A stretch of 64,000 nucleotides of DNA. Origin: Apodemus sylvaticus. Lineage: Eukaryota; Chordata; Mammalia; Rodentia; Muridae. Both the position numbers and the translations under genes were made by a program. The first letter of the stretch is position 1. Each line of letters starts with the position of its first letter. The notes below the pieces were generated by a model. That model worked only from the letters and a program-made list of their open reading frames with translations. It was not told the DNA's origin and made no database searches. Shown piece by piece: positions 32,581 through 44,158 of this stretch. The DNA lies in the NCBI RefSeq assembly GCF_947179515.1, contig NC_067495.1, positions 141,063,702 to 141,127,701 of the forward strand. The letters run 5' to 3'.

Positions 32581-34943
32581 GTTTTCAGCTCCTTGGTCGA
32601 AGATCAAGTGACCATAGGTGTGTGGATTCATTTCTGGGTCTTCAATTCTATTCCATTGGTCCACTTTCCTGTCACTGTGCCAATATCATGCAGTATTAAC
32701 ACTATTGCTCTGTAGTATTGCTTGAAGTCTGGGATACTAATTCCCCCAGCAGTTCTTTTATGTGGAGAACAGTTTTAACTATCCTGGGTTTTTTGTTATT
32801 CCAGATAAATTTGAGAATTGCTTTTTCTAACTCTGTGAAGAACTGAGTTGGGATTTTGATGTGGGTTGCATTCAATTTATATATTGCTTTTGGCAAGATG
32901 GCCATTTTAACTATGTTAATCCTGCCAAGCCACAAGAATGGAAGATTTTTACATTTTCTGAGGTCTTCTTCAATTTCCTTCTTCAGTGACCTGAAGTTCT
33001 TGTCGTATAGATCTTTCACTTGTTTGGTTAGAGTCACACCAAGATACTTTATATTGTTTGTGGCTATTGTGAAGGGTGCCATTTCCCTAACTTCTTTCTC
33101 AGCCTGCTTATCCTTTGAGTATAGGAAGGCAACTGATTTGCTTGAGTTGATTTTATAACCTGCCACTTTGCTGAAGTTTTTTTTTATCATCTGTAGGAGT
33201 TCTCTGGTGGAGTTTTTTGGGTCACTTAAGTATACTATCATGTCATCTGCAAATAGTGATAATTTTACTTCTTCCTTTCGAATTTGTATCCCTTTGACCT
33301 CCTTATGTTGTCCAAGTGTTCTAGCTAGAACTTCAAGTACTATATTGAAAAAATATGGAGAGAGAGGGCAGCCTTGTCTATTCCCTGATTTTAGTGGGAT
33401 TGCTTCAAGTTTCTCTCCATTTAGTTTGATATTGGCTACTGGTTTGCTGTATATTTCTTTTACTATGTTTAGGTATGGGCCTTGAATTCCTGATTTTTTT
33501 TTTTTACAAGACTTTTAGCATGAAAGGATGCTGAATTTTGTCAAAAGATTTTTCAGCATCTAATGAAATGATCATACGGTTTTTTTCTTTGAGTTTGTTT
33601 ATGTAGTGGATTGCATTGATGGATTTCCTTATATTGAACCATCCCTGCATCCCTGGGATGAAGCCCCCTTGATCGTGGTGGATGATCATTTTGATGTGTT
33701 CTTGGATTCGGTTGGCAAAAATTTTATTGAGTGTTTTTGCATGGATATTCATAAGGGAAATTGGCCTGAAGTTCTCTTTCTTTGTTGGATCTTTGTGTGG
33801 CTTTGGTATCACTGTAATTGTGGCTTAGTAGAACAAGTTGGGTAGTGTTCCTTCTGTTTCTATTTTGTGGAACAGTTTGAAGAGTATTGGTGTTAGGTCT
33901 TCTTTGAAGGTCTGATAGAATTCTGCACTGAAGCCTTCTGGTCTTGTGCTATTTTTTGGTTGGGAGACTTTCTATGACCCCTTTTATTTCTTTGGGGGTT
34001 ATGGGCCTGTTTAGATGATCTATTTGATCCTGATTTAATTTTGGTGTTTGGTGTCTGTCTAGGAAATTGTCCATTTCCTCCAGATTCTCCAGTTGTGTTG
34101 AGTATAGGCTTTGGTAGTAAGATCTGATGATTTTTTGATTTTCCTCAGTTTCTGTTGTAATATCTCCCTTTTCATTTCTAATTTTGTTAATCTGGATACT
34201 GTCTATGTCAACTTTGGTTAGTCTGGCTAAGGGTTTATTTATCTTGTTGATTCTCTCAAAGAACCAGCTCCTGGTTTTGTTGATTCTTTGTATGGTTCTC
34301 TTAGTTTCTACTTGATTAATTTCTACCCTGAGTTTGATGATTTCCTGCCTTTTATTCCTCCCAGGTGAATTCACTTCTTGTTGCTGCAGGGCTTTCAGGT
34401 GTGTCATTAAGCTGCTAGTGTATGCTCTCTCCATTTTCTTTTTGGAGGCACTCGGGGCTATGATGGAGATTAACTTCTTGAGTTCTTTGTATATATTGGA
34501 TATTAGCCCCCTGTTGGATATAGGGTTGGTGAAGATCTTTTCCCAATTTGTTGTTTGCCATTTTGTCAGATTGACAGTGCCCTTTGCCTTACAGAAATGT
34601 TATAATTTTATGAGGTCCCATTTGTCACCTCTTGATCTTAGAGCATAAGCTATTGGTATTCTGTTCACCAGAAAATTTTCCCTGTGCCCATGTGCTCAAT
34701 GTTCTTCCCCAGTTTCTTTTATATTACTTTCAGTGTATCTGGTTTTATGTGGAGGTCCTTGATCCACTTTTAACTGTCTGTATCTTCCTGGTTTTTGAAA
34801 AGGGCATTAATTCATTTCCTTAAAATTTTCTGCTTGTATTTTTTAGCTTTCTTTAAGGGCTTTATTATTTTCCTGACACTGTGTTTTCCTGTATTTCTTT
34901 AGGGGATTTATTAACTTCCTCTTTAAGGAGCTCTATGAAGTTC

Positions 34944-35128
34944 TTTTTTTAAAGATTTATTTATCTATTATATGTAAGTACACTGTAGCTGTCTTCAGAC
35001 ACTCCAGAAGAGGGTGTCAGATCTTATTATGGATGGTTATGAGCCACCATGTGGTTGCTGGTATTTGAACTCAGGACCTTCAGAAGAGCAGTCAGTGTTT
35101 TTAACTGATGAGCCATCTCTCCAGACCC
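34944..35128 (-). mobile_element. B2 SINE, reverse strand
   Basis: The complement begins GGGTCTGGAGAGATGGCTCA (B2 box A region) and ends in AATAAATCTTTAAAAAAA. The host text agctctatgaagttc before it and agctctatcttattc after it gives an imperfect target duplication. Confidence 0.95.
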
Positions 35129-35435
35129 AAGCTCTATCTTATTCATATAGTTGGTTTTAAGGTCTTTCAATTGTATTGAAATATTCAACACCTGCTGTGG
35201 TAGGATAGCTGGGCTTCAGTGGAGACATATTGCCCTGAGTGTTGTTAATTTTGTTTTTACATTGGTTTCTTCGTGTCTGGATTTGGGATGATTATCTAGG
35301 TGCTATATTCTGTATTTGTCTTCTTTGGTACATGTTTTATTCTCATTTTCTGTTTCTACCTTAGCTTTTAAGAGAATGTAATGGCTGTGTGTTGCTTGTT
35401 CTGTTTGCTTGCTCAGTTCATTTATTCACAGAGAA

Positions 35436-37140
35436 TTCCTGCTGATTATGAAGGCTGGGAACACTGAGATGGGTTGGTAGAAGAAATATTGGAGAAGTCT
35501 TTGTGATCCCTTGTCAATGTGGTCCGAGAGGATAGGGAAACAGGTCTGCTATAGAACTATGCAAGGAATTGGGGGCAATACATCTCTTTTTAAATTTTAT
35601 TTTATTTTTATTTTTTATTATAATTTTTTCTATATTCTTTGTTTACATTCCAAATGATCTTGAGAGCAGGGAAAGAGTTGTGGTTCTGCCTTCAGCCTAG
35701 TTGTTGCCCTGGAGGAGTCGCCTTTGTTTTAGCAGGGAGTGCCTGCTGGGTTTCCAGTGTAGGACAAAGCAACAAGGAAGGTTAGAAAGTAAAGATCTGT
35801 GGGACCCACAGGAGATTGAGTCAGGAGAGGGCAGGAATGTTCTGTTGCATAGTTGGAAATGAGACTGGGGGATTGTTTCTTAAGGAACAGAGAAAGAAAA
35901 GAAAGTCTAGTGCACTCTACCTGGTTTTCTCATAGCTGTGGCCTGTGTCTTATCAGGGTTGCCTTCTGGAGTTGGGGGCTTGGATACAGCATTGACTAGG
36001 GAGAGAGAGATTGGAAAGGGAAGATCTGTGGGATCCATAAGATATAGAAGTTATGGCCAGGGAAAACTGATATTGTGTGTTCTGTTGCAGAGGTGAGGAT
36101 GAGAGGTGCTGAACTGATTCAAGGAAAAGAGAGAGAAGGGAAAGTCAGCGATTAGCCTACCTGGATTTCTCTCAGCCTGTGGTTTAGCAGAGGGTGCCTG
36201 CTTAATATGGGGCCTGGGATACAGCGGATGACTCTGGGAACTGAAGATAAGAGTGGATGAACTACAGATACACTGGGGATATCAGCAAGAGAAAGGAAGA
36301 CTACAGCTGCTGTTGTTTTGCAATGTTAAGGAAGAGATTGAAGAATCCAGATTTGGAGGGCCATAGGGAGTGTAAGGGTCTTTTGTTAGCTTACCTGTTT
36401 CCCTGTTCTGCTTGGCTGGTGTGTTTCCAGTGAATGCCTGCTGGTGATGAAGGCTGGGTAATAGGATAATTATGGTGAAAAATAGTTGTGGGAGAAGATC
36501 TTTATGGTCTACTGGGGATGGAGTCAGAAAGGAAAGGGAGACCTCAGTGATTTACTGATACAGAGCTGGAACCAAACTGGGTGCTGGGTGAATCTCAGGA
36601 TCAGAAGGACAGGAGTGAGTCAACCTCCAGCCTACTTGTGGCCTTGGGAAGTGTTTCACTTGGCTTAGTACTGGCTGCCTGTTGGATTTAGGGTCTGAGA
36701 TAAAACACTAAGTGTGGGGAAGGAAAGTTAAGGTAAAGATTTGTGGGAGTAACAGATCCACATGAGTTGAGTGAGTGGAGAGTTGCACAGGGTGCCAAAC
36801 ATGTTTTGCTGTAGAGCTGGGGATGAGAAAGGGTTATTGTAACTTGGGGAATAAGAGAAAAGAGAAGGTCTCTGTGTAGTCTACCTAGTTTTCTAGCAGT
36901 CATGGTCTGTGGGTTAGAAGGGAGTGCCTGATGCAGTTGGGAAATGGGAAAAGCAAGGATTAGTGGATGGAGATTAGAAAGGGGAGATCTGTGGGATCTA
37001 CAGGAGTTGGGAACTTGGAAGGGGAGGGCAGAGACGGTTGTTACAGGAGCTCTGCTGCTTAGCTGGCAATGAGAGTGGGGATTGGATCTGGGGGATTGGG
37101 AGGGAAAGGAGGTCTGAAGATAGACTACTTGGATTTCCAA
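35436..37140 (-). promoter_or_regulatory. Tandem L1 promoter monomers, seven units of 220-250 bp
   Basis: A gcctgctg-type anchor recurs at about 35436, 35741, 35961, 36196, 36436, 36677 and 36926. The spacings are 305, 220, 235, 240, 241 and 249. The first spacing falls to about 231 after removal of a 74-base L1 stub. A second anchor, agatctgtggga, recurs in parallel (35792, 36021, 36243, 36494, 36735, 36983). Rodent L1 5' UTRs are built from such monomers. Units have diverged, so the array is old. Confidence 0.8.
35587..35660 (-). mobile_element. Extremely 5'-truncated L1 stub (about 75 bp)
   Basis: A degenerate poly(T) tract is followed by tatattctttgtttacattc and caaatgat, the complement of the last 30 or so bases of an L1 3' UTR. 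It sits within promoter monomer 1. The ends are not supported by a clear duplication. Confidence 0.7.
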
Positions 37141-37779
37141 ATTTAGTAATTATCTTTGGAAAATAAATCCACAAGCCTCACTCTGATACCAAAATTATCA
37201 TCATGGAGTATAATTTTAGAAGCAGGGTAAATGAATTAGAGAAAAATATACTTTTCTTAAAGGTGTGGTAGCCAGTGAGGAAGGGAAATATGAAGAGGAG
37301 TCTGAGCCTTCATGTTTCTATTTCTCATATGAGGTGAAGAATACCATCACTTGCTTCAGATGGTCACTGGTCACTGGAAAAATATAAGAATGAGAAGATA
37401 GAAATAAACAGACTATAGAATAATAATTACTTTTATTTCAGCAAATCACAGATGCTAAGATATTTTTTAAAGTAAACCAAAAAAAAAATCTAAGGATTGT
37501 AAGGAAAGGAAACATTCAATCACTGCAAAACTTTGCTAAAGCCTAAGGCACTTGGGAATCTTTTGGCACATCTTCATTATTTGTAATATAAATCATATTG
37601 TGGCAATCTTATATAACCTTTCCTTACAAGCCAGTAGTTTGCTTTTCTACTTTGAAAATGTAATAGCATCTGTGATTTTCTGGAATGAAAAAGAATAGAT
37701 ATCATTACTGTTATTATCATTAATTTCAGTATATATTGTTTAATTTTACTTTCTAGATTATGACATTAAATATGCTGCA
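37141..37779. other. Unassigned stretch
   Basis: No repeat or gene recognised. Confidence 0.5.
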
Positions 37780-38434
37780 CTAAATACATGTCTAAATTTT
37801 TATGTAGGTATGTACTTTACATTCTCCTGGGTATATATACCGATATATTAAGTAATATGGTAACATAAAGTTTAGCATTTCTCAAAATCCTCACAATGTT
37901 TTACATGTCAGCTGCATCTTTTGTTATTCTGACCAATTCTGTTTCAGGGATCCCATTTCCCAATGTCCTGGATAAGGCTTGTTGATTGATTTGTTTTTGT
38001 TTTAACATTGTAAATCTTACAGGTGTAAAAAAAAAATGCCTCCTTATATATTCTATATGTTTTCTTAATCACTAAAGATGCTCAACATCTTTTCATGCTC
38101 TACTGGGCATTTTTTGCACATTCTTTGAAGAAATATCTACATAGGGTGTATAATCCATATTTAACTTTGTGGTCTTTGTATGATTGATTTACTGGTATTT
38201 TTTCTATTCTGGATATTGATACATCATGCAATATGTAAAATGCTAATGTTTTCTTCAATTATGTAAGATAGATTTATCTTTCTCAGTAAAGTAATTAGAA
38301 ATATCAATACTTTTAATTTTTGTGACTTTCTATGTGTGTATATAAATATGTGTGCCTTGAATCATATTAACATACTATACAAACACAGTCACTGGTTATT
38401 TCAGAACTAGGTTCCATATTGAAGAATTTTTCTT

Positions 38435-38545
38435 TGATTTTGAGACAGTATCTCGTCATTATGTAGGTGTGGCTGACTTTGAATTTAAATCCTACATCCT
38501 GTTTTAACAATCTGGCATCATATGTGTATGCCACTACAACTGATA
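38435..38545 (-). mobile_element. Degenerate B1-like (7SL-derived) SINE
   Basis: The text gattttgagacagtatctc, then gtaggtgtggctgactttga and a tatgccactacaac end, follows the complement of an old B1/proto-B1 body. It is heavily diverged. Confidence 0.5.
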
Positions 38546-38604
38546 ACAAACTAATGTAATTGTGCAATAAAAGACCATGAAATATAGACAAACACACTTG
38601 TACA

Positions 38605-38652
38605 TGCACACACACACACATGCACACATTCACACACACTCATGCACACATT

Positions 38653-38684
<32 letters not shown>

Positions 38685-38699
38685 CATACATATATATAA
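38605..38699. repeat. (AC)n-rich compound microsatellite
   Basis: Runs of CA separated by tgcacacattcacacac units, ending in an (AT)-rich tail. Confidence 0.9.
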
Positions 38700-38839
38700 A
38701 TTTCTTCAATCCTTATCCCTAACTTATAAGTTCATTGTCCATTTAGAATTAATTTTTGTGTAACATGTGAGATAGAGGTCCAACTGCATTATTTTGCTAT
38801 TCCATTTGAAATATTATAAAACTATAAAACTGTGAATTA

Positions 38840-40912
38840 ACCCATTTTAAGTCTCTTGCCACCTGTGTATATGGCCAACCATACATCAAACAACCATAAA
38901 ACTACTCTTGAGCTATGTTGTACACTTCTATTTAGCTAACTGTGACTAGTAGGCTTCCATAAATAATTCCCACTATGTGGTAATGAAACCAATATGAGCT
39001 TGGGCTATGTGCCTGAATGCTGAGCAATTAAGGCCAAATAATCACATTGATTCAACTTATTTTCAGATTTCTTAAGGTAAATTCAATCTAACTAGTTAAT
39101 ATTATTTGATTAAGATACTGTCACTCACAAAAATCCTACAACCCCAAAATTTTGTTCATTAGTATATGACATTTATTTAGCTAATGAGAATTGCAATATA
39201 AATTAATAGAAGAATAAGTTTAGACATTTCCTTTTATTTTTAAAATTAGAATAAAATGGTTTGGTCTTTCTCTCTTCCTTTTCCTTCTTCCAGAATCTAT
39301 CTTTAACACATAATTGCTCTCTTTCAACATCATGGCCTCTGTTTTCATTAATTGCTATTACATACATCTACTTATATGTATATAGATATATATTCCTAAA
39401 TGCAACCTACTTGGCCTGTAAATGATACTTGTTTGTAGGAGTGACCACAATTTTATTTTCCAATATTATATAATAACTGAATTCTAACATTATATAAAGT
39501 ATTTTTTCATCGTTGTACAAAGTTCTCAATGTATTTGCAGAAACATAAAAAAATATAGCATTCATTTAAAATAAAATAAAATAAAATATGAAAAAATCAT
39601 ATCTACAGTTCGCCTCTAGCACAAATAAGTGCATACTCAAATATTATACTAACAGTTCTGTTAGCATATACAGTACTGAAAACAGTTGTAAAGCTTGAAA
39701 ACATACCAATGTTATGCACATATAAATAGTTGAGACATTCAGGCTTCATTTGCTATACAAAACTATGTCTATAACCTTAGTGTCAAAATTCTAAACATCT
39801 CTATGGTCTACTTTTGTGTACAACCACATGACAGTCTTGAATGGATGAAAGAGTATATGACAAAAAGAAATGGAATCTATTAATTTGTTCAAAGGCAATG
39901 GAATGAATAATAATGGCAAAAGTTAGGGTGATTAATCTGCAAAGAAAGCATCAATATATCATGCTTTCAAGATTTGAGGAAGGACATTAGGGGAAAACAA
40001 TGATGATATCTGCTTTACAAAGACTATTAGCATATAAAGATATCAACTAGATCGAAGATGTGTCAGTAATGTGTCCAACAATGGCTTTTCTACCCCATAC
40101 CCCTCCCCAGAATTTCTTATAATGAACAGAACACACTGAATTGGATGAGATGCCACATTAGTGGCAGTTAAAGAATTTTTTTAAGTTTCTAGCTTGGACA
40201 GCAAAGTTTTCTTATAAGAAAATTTAAAGAACTGCAGCTGTGTTTAAAAGGTACTTTTGAGAATTAATATTTTTTTAACTGGATTCAATATATAATGATG
40301 GCACTCCAATGATGTCCATATATTGAGAATATTAACTGTAAACTATAGACCTACTGATTACACATCTTTCAATTATAACATTTTCTTCCATAATTGTATC
40401 AATAAAGGCATATAATATCCACTGCAATGCAATAGGGAAAAAAGCCATTTAGAATTTATAACAATGAACTACAATGATGTCTACGTTCAACTCCTTAGAA
40501 CTAATGAGTATGATTGGATCCATAGCATAATTTTATAATTAAGTTATAAACTTAATGAAATTTACTAATCTAATAAGGCCTATTTCCTACATACGACCTT
40601 ACAGATTAGATTATAACAAATTTGTTTTATTGTAAAACAAAAATGTGAATTCATAATACTTAAAATTTTGTAATCTGTTCATGAAGAGATTCTTATTTAT
40701 ATCAAAATATTTTTGTGGCCACCTAAGGGAACAGTCAAATTCAGAGAATTGATATTCAGATATATATTTGAATATATCTTATTGATATATTCAATGTGCC
40801 TAAAATTGCTTCTTAAATTTCTAAATAATTTAGGCCTTCAAGGAGTTAAGAAATTATGTGACAGAAAATCAGATGTGACAATATTTGCATTTATTTGTGT
40901 ATTGCCAGGAGC
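38840..40912. other. Unassigned AT-rich stretch, about 2 kb
   Basis: No gene or common rodent repeat recognised. A short (AAAAT)n run lies at 39571-39588. A 70-residue open frame at 40713-40925 has no recognisable motif and is probably chance. Confidence 0.5.
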
Positions 40913-41260
40913 CAGTCCTGGCTGAGAGGTGTTTCTTCTTCTTGTCAGTTCTTCTTGATGCAGCGGAGGGGGAAGAGCATTGGCAGGGGGTAAGACTTGG
41001 CCTTATGAAATTCTTAGTAAACAGTTAGGGTTGCTGTATAATAAAAGTTTACTTATCTAAATATGTTACTATGCTATTGTAGTTGACCTGCCTTCTGTAT
41101 TCCTCTGAGGCTAAAGACTGCAGTCTAAGGCACTTAACATGTCATCCTAAAACAGCAGGAGATTAAGTAAAGGATTAGTTGTTAAAGCCTTTTCCCTATT
41201 GTCTAGATGTCTTGTGCTTGTAGGGCTAGTGAGAAGTTTGGAGCAATAAATGTCTATTGA
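40913..41260 (+). mobile_element. LTR-like sequence, possible class II ERV remnant
   Basis: It starts tgccaggagccagtcctggc, a wording like class II LTR starts, has a tataataaaagt polyadenylation-like stretch at about 41037 and is cut by an L1 insertion at 41261. The family is not identified and I did not find its other end or a duplication. Confidence 0.4.
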
Positions 41261-41269
41261 TAGTTTGAC

Positions 41270-42428
41270 TTCTTCCTTTCCAATTTGTATCCCTTTGACC
41301 TCCTTATGTTGTCGAATTGCCCGAGCTAGTACCTCAAGTACAATATTGAAAAGATAAGGAGAAAGGGGGAAGCCCTGTCTAGTCCCTGATTTTAGTGGGA
41401 TTGCTTCAAGTTTCTCTCCATTTAGTTTGATGCTGGCTACCAGTTTGCTGTATATTGCTTTTACTATGTTTAGGTATGGGCCTTGAATTCCTGTTCTTTC
41501 CAAGACTTTAAGCATGAAAGGATGCTGAATTTTGTCAAATGCTTTTTCAGCATCCAATGAAATGACCATGTGGTTTTTTTCTTTGAGTTTGTTTATGTAG
41601 TGGATTGCATTGATGGATATCCGTATATTGAACCAACCCTGCATTTCCAGGATAAAGCCTACTTGATCATGGTGGATGATCGTTTTGATGTGTTCTTGGA
41701 TTTGGTGGGCAAGAATATTATTGAGTATTTTTGCATCGATGTTCATAAGGGAAATTGGTCTGAAGTTCTCTTTCTTTGTTGGATCTTTGTGTGGTTTTGG
41801 TATCAGTGTAATTGTGGCTTTGTAGAAGGAATTGGGTAGGGCTCCTTCTGTTTCTATATTGTGGAATAGTTTGAAGAGTATTGCTGTTAACTCTTCTTTG
41901 AAGGTCTGATAGAATTCTGCACTGAAACCATCTGGTCCTGTGCTTTTTTGGTTGGAAGATTTTCTATGACTCCTTCTATTTCTTTAGGCATTATGGGACT
42001 GTTTAGATGATCTATTTGGTCCTGACTTAATTTTGGTTTTGGTATCTGTCAAGGAAATTGTCCATTTCCTCCAGATTCTCCAGTTGTGTTGAGTACAGGC
42101 TCATGTAGAAGGATCTGATGATTTTTTGGATTTCCTCAGTTTCCGTTGTTATATCTCCCTTTTCATTTCTAAGTTTGTTAATTTGGATACTTTCTCTGTG
42201 CCCTTTGGTCAGTCTGGCTAAGGGTTTATCTATCTTGTTGATTTTCTCAAGTACCAGCTCCTGGTTTTGTTGATTCTTTGTATGGTTCTCTTTGTTTCTA
42301 CTTGATTGATTTCGGCCCTGAGTTTGATGATTTCCTGCCTTCTTCTCCTCCTGGGTGAAATAGCTTCTTTTTGTTCCAGGGCTTTCAGGTGTGTCATTAA
42401 GCTGGTAATTTATGCTCTCTCCATTTTC
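41270..42428 (-). pseudogene. L1 ORF2 RT-domain remnant (inverted part)
   Basis: A 199-residue open stretch (41147-41746) contains VGFILEMQGWFNIR, VISLDAEKAFDKIQHPF and SGTRQGFPLSPYLFNIVLEVLARAIRQ, which are RT fingers/palm motifs. Further upstream in sense, the GPDGFSAEFYQ and KINKIDKPLARLTKG blocks are readable in other frames. The FADD-containing part is deleted. Confidence 0.87.
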
Positions 42429-42432
42429 CCAA

Positions 42433-43900
42433 GACTCTGAAGAAGGAAATAGAAGAAGACCTCAAAAAAATGGGAAAACCTCCCATGCCCATGGATCGGT
42501 AGAATCAATATAGTTAAAATGGCCATTTTGCCAAAAGCAATATACAGATTCAATGCAATACCCATCAAAATCCCAACTCAATTCTTCACAGAGTTAGAAA
42601 GACAATTATCACATTCATCTGGAATAACAAAAAACCCAGGATAGCTGAAACTATTCTCAGCAACAAAAGAAATTCTGGGGGAATCAGTATCCCTGACCTC
42701 AAGCAATACTACAAGAGCAATAGTGTTAAAAACTGCATGGTATTGGTACAATGACAGGCAGGAGGATCAGTGGAACAGTATTGAAGATCCAGAAATGAAC
42801 CCACACACCTATGGCCACTTGATCCTCGATAAAGAGGCTGAAAACATCCAATGGATAAAACATAGCCTTTTCAACAAATGGTGCTGGTTCAACTGGAGGT
42901 CAGCATGCAGAAGAATGTGAATTGATCCATCCTTGTCTCCATGTACTCAGCTCAAATCCAAATAGATCAAGGACCTCCACATAAAGCCAGACACTCTGAA
43001 GCTAATAGAAAAGAAACTGGGGAAGACCCTTGAGGACATCGGTACAGGGAGAAAGTTTCTGAACAGAACACCAATAGCGTATGCTCTAAGATCAAGAATT
43101 GACAAATGGGACCTCATAAAATTACAAAGTTTCTGTAAGGCAAAGGACACCATCAAAAGGACAGATCGGCAACCAACAAATTGGGAAAAGATCTTTACCA
43201 ATCCCACATCAGATAGAGGGCTAATATCCAATATATATAAAGAACTCAAGAAGTTAGACTCCAGAAAATCAAACAACCCTATTAAAAAATGGGGTACAGA
43301 GTTAAACAAAGATTTCTCAACTGAAGAACTTTGGATGGCGGAGAAGCATCTTAAAAAATGCTCAACTTCATTAGTCATTAGGGAAATGCAAATCAAAACA
43401 ACCCTGAGATTTCACCTTACACCAGTCAGAATGGCTAAGATTAAAAATTCAGGAGACAGCAGGTGTTGGAGGGGGTGTGGAGAAAGAGGAACACTTCTCC
43501 ACTGCTGGTGGGGTTGCAAATTGGTACAACCACTCTGGAAAGCAGTCTGGCTGTTCCTCCAAAACTGGGCACCTCACTTCCAGAAGATCCTGCTATACCA
43601 CTCCTGGGCATATACCCAGAGGATTCCCCACCATGTAATAAGGATACATGCTCTACTATGCTCATAGCAGCCCTATTTATAATTGCCAGATGCTGGAAAG
43701 AACCCAGGTATCCCTCAACAGAAGAGTGGATGCAAAAAATGTGGTATATCTACACAATGGAGTACTATTCAGCCATTAGAAACAATGAATTCATGAAATT
43801 CTTAGGCAAATGGATGGAGCTAGAGAACATCATACTAAGTGAGGTAACCCTGACTCAAAAGGTGAATCATGGTATGCACTCACTAATAAGTGGATATTAA
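42433..43900 (+). pseudogene. L1 ORF2 C-terminal remnant (forward part)
   Basis: From SLKKEIEEDL, via AWYWYNDRQEDQWN (42730) and RTPIAYALRSRIDKWDL (43070), to the cysteine-rich CWRGCGERGTLLHCWWGC block (43465) and MWYIYTMEYYSAIRNNEF, ending LISGY at 43900. One or more frameshifts break it (for example near 43560). Confidence 0.88.
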
Positions 43901-44020
43901 CCTAGAAAACTGGCATACCCAAAACATAATCCACACATCAAATGAGGTACAAGAAGAAAGGAAGAGTGGCCCCCTGTTCTGGAAAGACTCAGTGAAGCAG
44001 TATCCAGCAAAACCAGAACG

Positions 44021-44055
44021 GGGAAGTGGGAAGGGGTGGGTGGGAGGACAGGGGG
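44021..44055 (+). promoter_or_regulatory. G-quadruplex-type motif in L1 3' UTR
   Basis: Six runs of three or more G within 35 bases, separated by loops of 1-6 bases, in the L1 3' UTR. G-rich tracts that can form quadruplexes are known in L1 3' UTRs. A near copy lies at 57081-57115 in the sibling element. Confidence 0.7.
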
Positions 44056-44158
44056 AGAGAAGGGAGCTTGCCAGACTTTCGGGGGGTGGGGGGCTAGAAA
44101 AGGGGACATCATTTGAAATGTAAATAAAAAATATATCGAATAAAAAAATGCCTATTGA

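Larger units (their letters stand above)
30736..34463 (-). mobile_element. Reverse L1 (inner copy) with fold-back segment and solo LTR
   Basis: A poly(T) run at 30736-30746 and a 3' UTR lead into ORF2, which extends to the LSASKKK region at about 34460. The element is flanked by an 8-base target repeat (30728-30735 and 34464-34471, one change). Two foreign blocks interrupt it: a forward 198-bp copy of its own ORF2 (31861-32058) and a solo LTR (32284-32580). The RT domain is readable: GPDGFSAEFY was lost around 33930, but FADD near 33245 and LDAEKSFDKIQHP near 33560 remain. Confidence 0.87.
29645..34771 (-). mobile_element. Reverse L1 (outer copy), split by a B1 and by a younger L1
   Basis: Segments 29645-30735 and 34464-34771 are collinear. 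The 3' UTR and ORF2 tail (stop complement at 29888) proceed to a ggttctctggag block, which continues at 34472 as taacttcttgag, the normal next words in L1. A younger L1 (30736-34463) occupies the gap, flanked by tggagact/tggagatt. A B1 sits at 30210-30401. ORF2 is broken and 5'-truncated at about 34771. Confidence 0.85.
34772..37140 (-). mobile_element. 5' end of an older L1: ORF1 start, 5' UTR and promoter monomer array
   Basis: In the sense direction (37140 to 34772) there are about seven promoter monomers, a linker (about 35430-35130) and then the ORF1 coiled-coil region (34772-34943; complement contains the repeated KEIQENT-type codons). A B2 SINE splits linker from ORF1, and a 75-base L1 stub splits the first monomer. 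The rest of the element is missing to the left, replaced by other L1 insertions or lost. Confidence 0.75.
37780..38830 (-). mobile_element. Ancient mammalian L1 ORF2 fragments, reverse strand
   Basis: 37780-38340 keeps the order of L1 ORF2 tail words (cctgggtatatataccgata, ctcaacatcttttcatg, tattctggatattgat). 38727-38830 keeps an upstream block (tgtccatttagaattaattt, gatagaggtccaactgcat). Divergence is high, which fits an L1M-age element predating rodents. Confidence 0.6.
41261..44146 (+). mobile_element. Twin-primed (5'-inverted) L1
   Basis: 41261-42428 is reverse L1 ORF2 and about 42433-44146 is forward ORF2 plus 3' UTR and tail. In RNA order the inverted part ends near GKEEVKLS and the forward part begins at SLKKEIEEDL, so about 300 bases, including the FADD box, were lost at the junction. 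The flanks aatgtctattga (41249-41260) and aatgcctattga (44147-44158) are a 12-base target duplication with one change. Confidence 0.92.

Noticed and set aside
36688..37140. 150-residue proline/serine-rich open frame, minus strand
   Set aside because: It spans L1 promoter monomers and is not a coding region; no homology recognised.
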